Shown here piece after piece: positions 33,267-44,880 of a DNA stretch of 64,000 bases (the first letter of the stretch is position 1; every line of letters starts with the position of its first letter). Location: assembly GCA_009602735.1 (NCBI GenBank), contig WELA01011897.1:105176-169175 (forward strand), in the 5' to 3' direction. This DNA comes from Mesotaenium endlicherianum. Taxonomy: Eukaryota > Streptophyta > Zygnematophyceae > Zygnematales > Mesotaeniaceae. The notes below the pieces were generated by a model. The model was given only the letters and a program-made list of their open reading frames with translations, was not told where the DNA came from and searched no databases. The translations under genes were made by a program, and so were the position numbers.

Positions 33267-36200
33267 CTGCACTCCCACGCCTCCCTCCCCCCCGGCAGAA
33301 ACGTCCCCTGACAAGAGGAGGTCAAGTCAAGCTAGAGGCACGGCGGGCGAGGTTGGGCAGTGATACCGACAGGCCCTTTGCCGATGGGGCCAGGAGGGGC
33401 CCCGGCCCTGGCTCAAGTTGCAGGTGAAGTGGATGCTCCAGCTGTGGAGAATCACTGTTGGTCCTGAAGGCGTTCTTGCGAGCGAGGGTGAAAAGTTGGA
33501 ACCTGGACGTTGCTGCTTCTTCTCGAGTTCACTGCCTGCCTTTACTGGAGGGTCAGGGTTGAGGGGAGAAAGGGGAAGGACAGAGAGGGAGAGAGCAAGA
33601 GGGACGGAGAGAAAGAGGGAGAGAGAAAGAGAGAAGGGTGTGTATTTGGGGAGGGGGGCCGAGAGGGAGAGGAAAGTGGGGGGTAAAGAAGGCTTGACTG
33701 CTGGTCCACAAGGTTTTTGGCTCTGAAAAAGGGATGTATCGCATATATAGCACGGCAAGGTTTCAAGAAGGAGGCCATATCAAGTCCAATCCGCTCTTAG
33801 CATGCAACGTTCCCATGCTTAAGAGCGGAGCAGCAATGTTCATCGACGCCCACTCTCCCAGGCCCTAGGTCTGACGAGTGGAAGAAAGAGTCCTGAAAAG
33901 TATATCTGTCTTTCCTGCCTCCTCTTTCGCCCCTAGCCCTCGATCCCCTCCCCCTCCTCCTCCTCCACCACAGGAGGCTCCTCAGACAGACAGGCCTCCG
34001 CTCCCCAGCTTTGCAAAACAGCTACTGAAAGTGCCGCTACAGATACCCTGCTACAGATGGCACTGTTACAGATGGCACGCTGCAGATGGCACCGCTATAG
34101 ATGGCATAGCTGCAGATGGATAGACCAGGCCCCCCCCTGTACGCACTTGTGAGCGTCAACTGCCTGCAAGAAGCTTCCAGCTCTGAGCTAAGCTGCCCTG
34201 TCAGTCTTGGAGGATGACCAGTGTCATCAAAACACTTCACCTAAGAGCTGGGAGCTGGGCGCAATCGACTCCCCTAGTGGCTCCATTGTCAGTCCAGACC
34301 TGGGGGATAGGACATGTGAGAGCTGGCAGCTGGAGCTAGGTGCTACCGGCCCCCTAAGTGGCTTCAATTTCAGTTCACACCCTGGGGGCAGGACCCTACA
34401 GAGCTGGGAGCTGGGGGCTCTTGGCTCCCTTAGTGGGTCCAGGTTCTGTTCACACCTGGTATGTATGCCTTCCACGTTTTGTCTGGCTCCCTGGCTGATG
34501 CATAGAGCCAGCTCTCCTGAACTCCCCTCTCCTTCCTGGCTCTGCCCATGTCAGCTGTGATAAAATTAGCTGCTTAACAATAGTGATTTAAGACGCTGCA
34601 ACACACATGCGGGTGCATATCTGTTGCAGTATTGTCATACGGAAGCAGGTAGAATTGGAATCACAAGCAATTTCTTCCGAGGAGTACAACGGTAATAGTG
34701 TTGACATGACAAGCAAAAACATGCCCTTCACAAGCATGTAGCACACAATGTCTAATGCCTGCAGTAACTGACGAGGGCTATTGAAGAACTCGACAACCTA
34801 CTGGTAGAAAGACGAGCTGGTCAGAGTTTCTCGCCAAGCTGAAGAAACAGCCATCATGTGTGGATGGCAATGGCGAGGTACCAAGATGAGACATGCCAAG
34901 GCCAGATCCTGAGGGAGCCCGGGAAGGAGCTCCATGCTTTCTTTTCCCCAGACAGCCCTCTCTTAACGGAGTCGAGCTGATTTTTTATGTGCATAGGCTG
35001 TGTATCCTCCTCACGAGCTGCATTGTGCTGCAAATGAAGGAGGAGGAGAGGAGGCAGTGGTCGTATGCATATAGAACAAAGAGAATAGTATTCGGAAAAA
35101 GGAAGGCCGGGCCCAAAAGATAGAGAAGTTCTGGTTAAAAAGCTACAATGACCATACAAAGTACGATAATCACTGACACTAAAGAAGGTTAAACTTCTTA
35201 ATCTTGAGCAGCCTTTATGAAGCCTTCAATCGCTATGTCTGGCTGGCCACACCAAGTACAAAGAATCATAAAAGGCATGATGTCGATTGACACAGAAGAC
35301 AGTGCTATGACTTTGTGAAAGCCTAGGAAGCCTACAATGAACGAAGAAGATCAAGCTGAAGATGTTGTCAAATGATGCAGCATGATGATCACCTTTCGCA
35401 AATTGCTACATTTAATATGGCAGCCACATGTGCGACCAGGAGAGCCATTTCCGAGGAAGCTGTGCATTGAGCTGTAGCCTGGCCCTTTTTAGGAGTGTGG
35501 AGCAGGCAGGATTCTTTATGGAGCCGGAGTGGATGGATCCTGATGGAGCCCGAGCCCTATAGACCTGCCTAGCTTGACCTGCCCAGTGCCCAGGCTCTAG
35601 ACCAGTCCTCGTAAGTCCCGACCAGTCCCGACCTGTCCCGACTCCCGACCCCCCCGGTCCTCCTTCGTGACAGTGATGCGCCATGTCGCGCGGCGCACCG
35701 AATCGCTCCCGACTCGTGTGCGCTGGTGTGCGTGCTTTGCTGCAAAGCAGCCTTCTTCACACTTTTTCACCTGGCTGGACTTCACCACGCTAATCCGTGC
35801 CTCGCTGTTCCTTACGAGCTCTTCCCGGCCCTGCAAGCAGCACATGTCGTTTTATGAACAGGCGGAAGCGGCGATCGACGGCAATCGACTGCGACATGAG
35901 TAAGCGTGACAATAAGTTCTCTGAGGACGCCAGGTCATGTGAGCCTAGGCTCGTGAGAAAACGCCAGCTTTGGTTACTAAACTCGTGGCCAGCGCTGCAC
36001 CTCCTCTATGAACCAAAAGTGCGCGACAATGTCCGAAATGTCCACGACTGAAAAACTCGTTCCTGAACTTCGACAACATTGGCCTGTAGAGCATTTTATG
36101 TTTGTGACTTGTAAGGTCGAACAAGGTCATGTAACGGTCCATGCTGCAGACTATCTTCTTCCAGAGTTCCTCGTGGTCTCAGGAATTTGATCGTAGAGGA

Positions 36201-36308
36201 GGGATCCAGAAAAAGGAAGCATCCGAGGGATCAAAGAAGGGGTACACATACGTTAGTAAAAAACGCCTGTGCAATTAGTCATTTATACTTTCTTTTTGGG
36301 CTGTAAGA
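33267..36308. other. Intergenic or upstream intronic sequence with low-complexity repeats
   Basis: No complete gene seen. A purine-rich GA stretch lies at about 33570-33640. At 34040-34122 a unit of about 15-17 bp (CTACAGATGGCA-like) repeats five times. At about 34243-34460 a unit of about 75-80 bp (starting GAGCTGGGAGCTGG) repeats three times. Upstream exons of the minus-strand kelch gene should lie here, for example an unconvincing open minus-strand stretch at 33330-33490, but I could not confirm any. Confidence 0.4.
34243..34460. repeat. Three-copy tandem repeat, about 75-80 bp unit
   Basis: Units start near 34243, 34319 and 34399. Each contains AGCTGGNAGCTGG, a CCCYWAGTGG segment and a CACACCTGGGGG-like end. 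Copies differ by point changes and small indels. Confidence 0.75.
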
Positions 36309-39300
36309 ATGTGTAACATCACGTATGTCGGCAATGAGGAGGAAACTAGCGGGTCCTTGAGCCTTGCGGTAGACATTGGCGAGTTGCCAGCCTTCAAGGT
36401 CCTCGACTCCCTTCCCGAGGAGGTTGCAGTGTCTGTTGTAAGCCTATTGCCTGCAAGAGAGGTCCGTTGTCTTTCGACTTGCTCAAAGGCGTGGGCATCA
36501 TTGTGTGAGGGCGACGAAGTATGGAGTGCTGTTTATGACAGAAGGTGGCCTGAAGCAGATAACGCAAAGAGACTCGGAAATAGAAATGGCGTAGCAGTTC
36601 CTCGTTCGAAGGAGGAGCAAAGGCTGGTCAACACTGCCAAATTTGTAAGCAACTCGGGAACTTGTTTTTGTCCAGACCGTTCTTCAACTAGTGCATAAAT
36701 TGTGTGTGTAGTTTGTAATGTCCCAGTGGAGGCACGGAAGGTGATAAGGTGCAAAGGTTCTGGAGGCGCGGCTTCCATTGGCTACTTTTCGGGGATATCT
36801 TCTTATTGGGACCTTGTCAGTACCTTATTCTATCCCCAATTTGAGTGATATTGGTGTTGGCTTTTCGTGCAGTCCCTTGCCACACATTTGTGTTCTGGGG
36901 ATGTAGTTAACCACTCTTTAAGGGATCCTGTTCTAGTGCTATTTACAAAAGCCCAGAGCCCAGAGCCCAGAGTTTTGGGGTGGTGTCGTTATGAAGTTGT
37001 CTTTCCTGACCATCAGTGGTATCGTGGGATGAACTAGATCGGGGGGTGATCTGGTCCAGCGGGATAAAAAGTGGGTAGTTCAATCCTGCAAGTAAATGTT
37101 TTCCTCAAAATACTGACATGACCGTGCTCCAGTCCAGCATACTGATGGAATTCGAAGTCTTGAGGTAAAGAGTCCACTCGCACTCTAGTAGAGTTGGTGC
37201 ATCGTTGGCCAACTACGAGGCCAGGTGTCGCGATGCCAAGGTCTCAGTGTGTGAAAGGTCCTCCTGGGGGTGCTGTCATATTCTCAAGCCATGGTCCCCT
37301 CTTTAAGTTTCTGTTTTCTGTTTGAGTCAAAGGCGCTGCAGTGACATACCCCTGCAAGGCTTGTGATGGCGGCGGCTGCTCTCTTACGTCAAAGCTCCTC
37401 TTGCCAACGTTATCAGTCCCTGACTGTAATTTTCTATTTCCAAGAGGGTATTTTGATCGGGTGTCACTTAACGAGTCTCAACTTTCCGACGACGGTGGAC
37501 AGAAGCTATCAATAGTTGCTAGTGACCCCCAGGCACTGCACTGCTTGTTATCTTCCCTGCTTCTGCGGGGCCCTGACCACCCCCCCAGACCAACGTGACG
37601 CATGTGCTTCCTGTGTAGCTCCGCTGCAACTGGGGCTCCGCTGGGGGCTCTGCCGAGGGCTGCTCCACCGCGCTGACCGTGTCTGTCCTGCGTCCGTTTC
37701 TCCGCTTGGGCCCTGCTTGGGGGGGGGGGGGGGGGGGCTGCTGCAGAACTGGCGCCAGGCGTACATGGGGCGCGCCAGCGAGGTGGCGGAGCAGGCGAGC
37801 GAGGTGACGGCGTTTCTTATGAAGTGCGCGTGCAACGAGTCGGTGGAGGTGTTTGACTACCACAAGGCGCTGCGCACGCTGCGCGCCGCGCGCCTGCAGC
37901 TGGGCGACCTGGCGCTGACGCTGCTGAGCCGCAGGCACAGCGTGCTTGTCAACCTCATCGGCGTGCACTACGCGCTGCTGCACCTCAAGGCCGAGGTGGG
38001 TGCTGGGTGCCGGGTGCTGGGTGCTGGGTGCCGCGCTTGGGCTGGCTCCGCTGCAACACACGATCAAACGCCCGCTCGCTAGCTCGCTCGCTCGCATGCC
38101 CCCAACGTCGGCGGTGTGCTAGCGCGCTCGTTTGCTCGCCGCTCCTGCCGGCGTAGTCCTTGCTTGCCCTGCCATTTGGCGCGCCCTCCTTGCACAGCCG
38201 TCTGGCACGTCCCCTGCTGTCTCGGCATGCTTTCTTTGCAATCTGACGCGCTCTCCTTGCCACCTGGCACGCTCTTCCGTGCAATTGAATATGCTCTGGC
38301 CGTCCTGGCCCTCCTTGCCTCCTAGGACGCTCTGGCATCGTGTTCCCTCCCTGCCATCTGGCATACGTTGCGGCGTCCTTGCTTGTGCTCCCCATTGAAT
38401 GTACAACCTTGGCCAATAGCGAGGGTGCGTGATTTGCGCAAGAGTGTGCGCTCTCTTGAGGGGCCAGCCAGCAACCGCTTGCCTGATCTCTTCTCCCTCT
38501 GTCCCTTAGGCGCATATGCTGATGACCAACGACCCCGCCTCCCCGGCCAGCCTAACCATCCTAATTTTTATCTCTCCCTTTTCTTCCCCGTGCTCTCCCC
38601 CCCCCGCGCCCTTCTCTTCCTCCCCGGCACCGTACTCTGCCCTTCCCCACAGCCTCCCCCCCCCTCCCCTCAGTCCCCAAAGGGTCCTCTCCCTGAAGGT
38701 AGTATGCTGTGCAAGAGAGAGTTTGTAATGCGTAGCGTCTTGGTGGTCTTGGCTAATTTTGCGTGGGTGCCTTCCTCGAGCTCTTCTCTTCTAATAATGA
38801 AATTGTAGTATCTCCAAGCAAGTGGGCCGCATGATTTTAATCAGGTGAAAGAGGTGAGGAGAGGAAGGGCCACAAAGCATGAGCTGCTGGGCAGAGGGAA
38901 TCACAGTTGCACCTCCTCTGCCCGTCTGCCACCTGCCTGCACATCTGTGCGAACACCCCGCATCTGTTGCATCTGATTTATGACGCGGAGGGCGGAACGG
39001 CCTAGAGTTCGGTGAGGACTGCAGGGGGCTGGGAGGTTTTGGGGGTTGCATGGATTACCTTACGACCTCAAACGTTGCCTTCTATAGACTTTCATGAAAT
39101 CCTCCTGCCAGAGGCTGTGATATTTGTATAAGGCTCTTTCTAGCTTCATTGTTCTGGTCGTCAGCACGTCGCTGGGGGGCAGAGGGGGACTGGACCACCA
39201 GGAGTTTGAGCAGCTCCACAGTTTCAGCTAATTCAGCAGTTTCAGCAGTTTCGGCAGATTCGGCACGATCTTGCCCAGCGACGCATTTGCATCTAGTGAC

Positions 39301-39688
39301 AAGCTGACGGCTGCTCCTCCTCGTCCCCGCTTCCGCTCGGTGCACGGGCGGCCTTTTTGCGCACGCTCCGTGAATGGCGCCACGTGGCATGCAGGCGAGC
39401 GAGGTGGACAAGATCCTCAAGGCAGCGGGTATCGGCGGCCGCCAGGTGTGCCTGCGCTGGTGGATCATGGGCAGCATGGCGCGCGGCGGCTTCCGCCTGC
39501 GCGACGCCATGCACACCTCCACTCTCGACCTTGACCACCTGACGAACAGCGCCGCCGGGCGCAGCAGCGGGCACCTGCAGCTGATGATCCTGGAGCGCGG
39601 CATCCTGCACGAGGTGCTGCGCGTGCAGGTCTCCGCCGACTTCCGCACGAGCGCCTGGGTCGCGCGCAGCATGCACTCCCAGAGGTGA
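36309..39688 (+). CDS. F-box protein, three exons
   Basis: Exons are 36309-36644, 37747-37995 and 39395-39688, all joined in phase 0, giving 292 residues and a stop. Donors are TTT/GTAAGC and GAG/GTGGGT; acceptors are CTGCTGCAG and GGCATGCAG. Residues about 33-75 form an F-box (VLDSLPEEVAVSVVSLLPAREV, then C..W..L, W..VY), continued across the first junction as F-NWRQAYMGR, the usual end of this F-box class. F-box proteins link substrates to SKP1-cullin ubiquitin ligases. The C-terminal half (RQVCLRWWIMGSMARGGFRLRDAM, HEVLRVQVSADF) matches no domain I can name but reads as one conserved plant-type protein. Codon third positions are very GC-rich in exons 2 and 3. Confidence 0.85.
37720..37737 (+). 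repeat. G18 homopolymer next to a splice acceptor
   Basis: A run of 18 G ends nine bases before exon 2 of the F-box gene, where a pyrimidine tract would be expected. Confidence 0.9.
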
Positions 39689-41863
39689 TGAGGAGTGGTG
39701 CGGCCCTGCGCGCGCGGGAGCGGGTCGCGCTGCGCGCGCAGGTTTCGTGCCGACTTCCGCAGGCTTTCGAGTGAGGGCCTGGGTGGCGCGCCGCGCAGCT
39801 TGCACTCTCAGAGACAGTGATGATGACGATGCGGCCGCGTGCGTGCGGGCGCGCGCGTGCGTGTGGGTCTGTCAGGTCCCTCTCTAGCCCCTGCTGACTT
39901 CCGACTGAATGTCTGGGTTGGCTTGCATTGGCCTGGGCTGCTCACAGCATGCGCTTCCGGAGGCAATGGTGCAGGCAGAACAGGCAGGCAGGCGTTTGCT
40001 GGCCTGAGGTGGGGGGTGCCAGCTGTCACGAGGAGGCATAGGAGAGATGCCCACTTGTGACATGGGAGTCTGGAGACCCCCGCGAGAAGGCCAATGGGAG
40101 TGCACATGGGCTAATCGCAAATAAATGGAAGGGGGGCTCTTTCGAATCCAATTGTACAGCACGCCCAGGCCTGCATTTTGGCGCTCTGACCTGTAAAGCA
40201 GCTCGTGTACATAGTAGGTCTAGGTTGCCAAGTCAAGGTTTGTATGTATGTAAAATCTAAGATGTAAATATATGTAGGGATAAAATAATTATGCAAATGT
40301 AGATGTCAAGTAGAGGAGCATTGTCTTCAGTAGCATCCACAAGCAATTGTTTTTTTCTTGCTGGCCACATATGGCCCTGGATCTGTTCCTAGTTGTACAT
40401 ATTGTAGGTTGATGTTTATAAGATGAATATGTATCTCAGCATAAGCAAGCCCATATAGAAGAGTACGTTCTCGCTACTAGCTTGTTGAACATCAGAGTCT
40501 TCATATTTTTTCCCCGTTTTATTGAAACTTTCAGTGCCCTCAATATAGTTTGTTTCTTTAAGATATATGTGTCGAAATTTCTAAAACTTATTAGTTAGAT
40601 GTATTTGCTCCAAAAAAGCTACATTCTTCCAGCTGTTAATGCGGTAAAGATGTATCATATGAATCCTGTCAAACATACATGTACAAACATTGTATTGAAT
40701 GGTGATTTATTGTTGAATAGATTTGCGCACATTTCTGGCAAACTTGCAAATACCTCTTATTCAATGTTTGAAGGATCCTCTTGACATTCATGCATTTGCA
40801 TGCCACCTAAGATATCATACCGTCAACATTGTGTTTTAGACGCCTTAACATGCAAGATGACGTACAATCAAACAACATGACAAACCACTAATTGAATACC
40901 ATTGCCAAAATCATCACATGTTGTGCTTTCTCAGCAGCAAGGCATTTGTAGAGGCATTTGTTTCTTCTTTATGATGATTGCCACACGATGTAGGAAAAGT
41001 GGAGGCAAGTAGCACTAACACTGTTATACAAAACAAAAACAACAGCGCTTCTTACTAGACTTGGATAGTAGGTAGTAAACTACTATAATATTGGTCCCTC
41101 TTGTTCATTAACCTGCTTTCATCACTCCTAAAAATCTTATTTAACTCCTATGGTATATATTGACACACCTCTTCGTCACGCTTCCTGGGTTGGGGTGGCA
41201 CCACCTTCATTTTCACTTTCAATGAATTTTAGTGTTTGTGGCAGACTATTTTGAAGTACGAAGAGCATAGACCAAGCATATATCCTTTGTTTGCAACACC
41301 CCAATATAAACACCTGACTGTTACTAGGTGGTATGATGTGCGCTCCTCATCGTGCCACTTGAAACGTCCGCCTCGCTTTCTTGTTAGTTAGTAGTCAATT
41401 GCAGTCGATTGACTAGATAATATTGAGATGTCTCGTGATTTTATGTGAAATCCTTAATCATAAATTTATATTAGAACCCTAGTCATTAATATAGTTGTTC
41501 TTGAACCTCTGAGAAAATCTGAACCTTGTCGTGCCTAACAGCGTCGGACCCCTGACACGTGCGTGGCTTCTCAGCCTTCAACCTGGTCGACGTATCGGCG
41601 GTCCTTCTCGCGTGCGGGGATTCCCTGGTCGTTTGGTCGGTGCGTTGCTGCACGTGGGGAATTGACCGGGTTGATCGGCCTTTGCACGTGTGTCGGTGGC
41701 AGACTAGCTGGGGGTTGACCCATTCCTGGTCTTCCTGCACTTGCATCATGCGGTGAAGTATCCCACACTGAGTGCTTCCCATGCTCAACCAGTTCCTCAT
41801 TCCACACTACCAACACTTAGTAGAAATTTTTGAAAAGTTAGCTTATCCTCAGTTTCCCTTACA
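39689..41863. other. Downstream intergenic sequence and left flank (3' LTR) of element E
   Basis: GC-rich to about 40100, then strongly AT-rich to about 41450, with no gene seen. The last few hundred bases probably include the 3' LTR of element E. They end CTTACA at 41863 beside a pyrimidine tract CCCCTCCCTTT (41864-41874), the complement of a PPT. I could not find a matching second LTR to fix the left limit. Confidence 0.45.
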
Positions 41864-41909
41864 CCCCTCCCTTTCAGCTGAGGCGTCCCTGCCTTGCCGC
41901 TGAAAGCTT

Positions 41910-43150
41910 CTATCTCCTAGCTCTACGGCTGGGAGTTTTAGGAAGGCAGTCAGGACATTCCCACCGTCCTGCCATCATATCTTCTGCACCAATGCAGAAG
42001 GTGTGCCAACGGGCTCTACACTTATCGCAAGTTACCATTGCTTCTTGATCATCCAGCACTTTGCAGCTAGCACAAGGCGTGGCTGGCACCAATTCCTCGG
42101 GCACAGCCTTAACCGTAGGATCGATATTTGGCAAATGGCACAGTGGGCAGTTCTGCACGTGATCTTTCATGGTCTTACAATCAGAACGTTCCAGTTCCAA
42201 CACACCATTGTCGAACGCATGTTTCACGCGTAAGATCACTGCACCTGAACTGGTGTCAATGGTGGTCTTGGTCTGGCGCTTGCGGTAGACGAAGTCTCCT
42301 TCCTGGATCGTCCTGGCGTAATGCTGCGTGTCTCTTTTCTGTGCAATTTTTAGATTGTCCAAGGCAGCAGGCATCACGCGCTCAAATAACGCCTTGCGGC
42401 GTACCATAACCTTTAGCAGTTCATCAGGATTGTCTAGGTCTTTCACCTGCTCAATCTCCTGCTTGATGCTGCTGGGCACAATTGGACTTCTGCCAAACAG
42501 AATCTGATAAGTCGAGTAATTTGCCAAAGCAGCTTGCTTGCTAAATCTGTAACCCATAACCAGCCATGGCAGGGCCAGATCCCAATCACGCTTATCATGC
42601 TCAAGGCAAAATTTGCGCAAAGCAGACTTAATGGTTTGCACCATCCGTTTTGCTAGACCATCTGCTTGTGGGTGGTCTCTAGACGTAGTGCGATGGTCAA
42701 TGAAGCATATGTTCAAGATTTTCTGAGAAGATCCTTGGAACTCAGACCCTTGGTCTGTCAGCACTTCTGGTGGAGCTCCATGACGTACAATCACACCGTT
42801 GAGGAGCGCTTCCGCGGTCCCCAAGCTCTCCTTAGCAATTAGAGGCACGACCTCTATCCACTTAGAGAAATGCTCAATCATGACCATAATGTACTTGTTA
42901 CCTCGCTTGGACAGCGGTAGCTAACCTGCAAGATTGCAGCTCCACCGGTAGCCTAGGCCCATGATTGGCAGAGGTTGCAGGTGTGGGTGTTGCTGCGTAA
43001 AACCAGCCTTGACGCGATCGCAGCTTGTACAGGCCTTGATCACATCCTCACACTGCTGCTTCATGCCCCTCCACCAGTAAGACAGCTCTAGAAGACTATA
43101 TGTGTTCTTGACATCATAGTGTCCAATATTCTCGTGCATTTCCTGCACCA
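41910..43150 (-). pseudogene. Element E integrase with C-terminal PHD finger
   Basis: 42921-43148 carries the zinc knuckle (H-x3-H of MHENIGHYDVKNTY, then C-x2-C of ACTSCD) and WSCNLAG, where C has WSLDLAG; the first catalytic Asp is now Asn, followed by a TAG. The frame 41910-42887 (325 residues) continues with VLTDQGSEFQGS (second Asp intact) and HPQADGLAKRMVQTIK, where Lys stands for the catalytic Glu. Residues 272-314 (41946-42074) form a complete C4HC3 PHD finger: CASC, CDKC, HTFC, CPDC. PHD fingers read histone H3 tails; here one occupies the place of the chromodomain in B, D and F. Confidence 0.9.
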
Positions 43151-43244
43151 GAGCTCACCTTTTGGTGGGTTCTGGCACCAACTTCTCCTGACCAGTTTCT
43201 TCAATCTTGAAGAGGTTATTGCGTTTCCAGCAAAACCTTTTAGC

Positions 43245-44880
43245 TCAATGGCTCACCTGGTCCTTTTCTTTCACATACAATCCCTCCATGTGGACTCCGG
43301 TCATCAACCAATGCATAGTGGCTTGATCTTTCCAAATCTCTGGACTGAACAGGGGTAGAGGCTCAGCTTCTCCTGACGCTACCATTCTAGCCATTTTGGC
43401 CAGGCAGGTTGCCAACTCTGCTGGGCTGCTCGGATCTTCGTCTTCTCGAGCTCCTGTTCTGTCGTCTGCGGATGGGTCGGGGTTCCTGCTGAGTCCATCG
43501 GCGTTGTTGTTGAGTAAACCTGCCCGATGTTTCACTGTCATCTGGTATTCCTGGAGCTTCAGAGCCCAGCGAGCCAATTTACCAGTGAGGTCTCCATTCT
43601 TCATCAGCTAGAGTAATGGCGAGTGATCTGTGATCAGCGTGAAGGGTCTTCCCCATAGATACTTTCTGAGATGTGCGACAGCCCAAACCACTGCCAGCAA
43701 CTCTCCTTCGTAGGACAAGTAGTTGCTCTCCGCTCGGTTGTTAGTGCGCGAGGCATAGGCAATGACGTACTCCTCTTTAGGACTTGCGGCTTGAGTAAGT
43801 ACTGCGCCGATTCCCACACGACTCCAGTCAGTGTGTAGACTGAACGGCTTGGAGTAGTCGGGCGTTCGCAGAATGGGGCGGTTACCAGCCGCTCCTTGAG
43901 CTCGTTCATGGCCTTCTCCTGGGCTTCCGTCCACATAAAAGGTACGTCCTTTTTCAGGATTTCTGTCAAGGGTTTAGCAATTTTGCTATTGTCCTTCACA
44001 ATTTTACAATAGTATCCGCTTAGTCCTAACAGGGCTTTCAGCTTAGACACGTTCGCTGGTGCAGGTATCTTGTAAATGGCTTCAGTCTTTACAGCCTGAG
44101 GGGACATAGCATTGTTCCCAATTTCATGTCCTAAGTAAGGCACATGTGCCTCAAAGAATCTGCACTTTCCAGGGTGCAGCGCCATCTGGAATTTCTCCAG
44201 GCGCTGGAACACTTGTTCCAAGTGCTCGAGGTGCTCCTCTATGGACTTGCTGATCACCACCACGTCATCAATGTATGGTTTTGCAAAATCCAGCCCCTCC
44301 AGCACTTTGTCCATAGTCCTCTGAAAGCTGGCTGGGGCATTTTTCAGCCAAAACGGCATTACCGTCTATTGCCAAAGTTCCCTTTGGGCCCAGAAAGCGG
44401 TCTTACCTCAATCTTCTGTTTTCACAGGATTCTGGTTGAAGCCTTGGCGTAGATCGATGATGCTGAACACCTTCCCGGTGGTAGCAATCGCAAAGATCTG
44501 CTCTGGTGTAGGCATCACATAGCTGTTTGGCTCCGTGTGAAGATTCAGTTGTCTGTAGTCTCCACACATACGAGTGGCTGTATAATTGCCAGCCTCGTCC
44601 TTCTTGGCAACTACTACTGTGGGGGCTCCATGTACTGAGGTTGATTTTTCAATCATGCCGAGCTTGTGCAGCTCCTGGCAAGTTTTCTCCACACAGTCCC
44701 ATTCGGTCTGACTGAGCTTATGCGGCCCAAGTTTGACTGGGTTATCAGTAATTAGTGTGATCTCACACACACTGGCAGTGGTTCTACCAGTCTCCTCCTT
44801 GGCAAAAGCAAACACCTTGCGGTGCTTCTTCAGCAGCCTTTCTACTTGTGCTCTCTGTTGGGTTGAGACCATTTTTCCAA
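43245..44880 (-). pseudogene. Element E reverse transcriptase and RNase H
   Basis: The minus-strand frames 44408-44872 and 43634-44359 form the RT: GMIEKSTSVHGAPTVVVAKKD, MCGDYRQLN, FSIIDLRQGFNQ, FWLKNAPASFQRTMDK and active site PYIDDVVVIS (44264-44275), with YxDD intact. A break near 44365-44405 separates the first two. After a one-base shift near 43870, the RNase H (SLHTDWSRVGIGAVL, SNYLSYEGELLAVVWA) follows in 43608-43934, then 43245-43604. The sequence resembles element C RT more than the chromodomain elements. Confidence 0.9.

Noticed and set aside
33327-33758. Additional kelch or F-box exon on the minus strand
   Set aside because: Frames are open but mostly over GA-rich repeat; no F-box or kelch motif could be read.
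34207-34560. Small secreted-like ORF
   Set aside because: It is the translation of a three-copy tandem repeat.
38511-38640. Extra exon after CCCTTAG at 38511
   Set aside because: It would read into low-complexity Ser/Pro sequence with no donor in frame, while joining 37995 to 39395 gives a smooth, conserved-looking protein.
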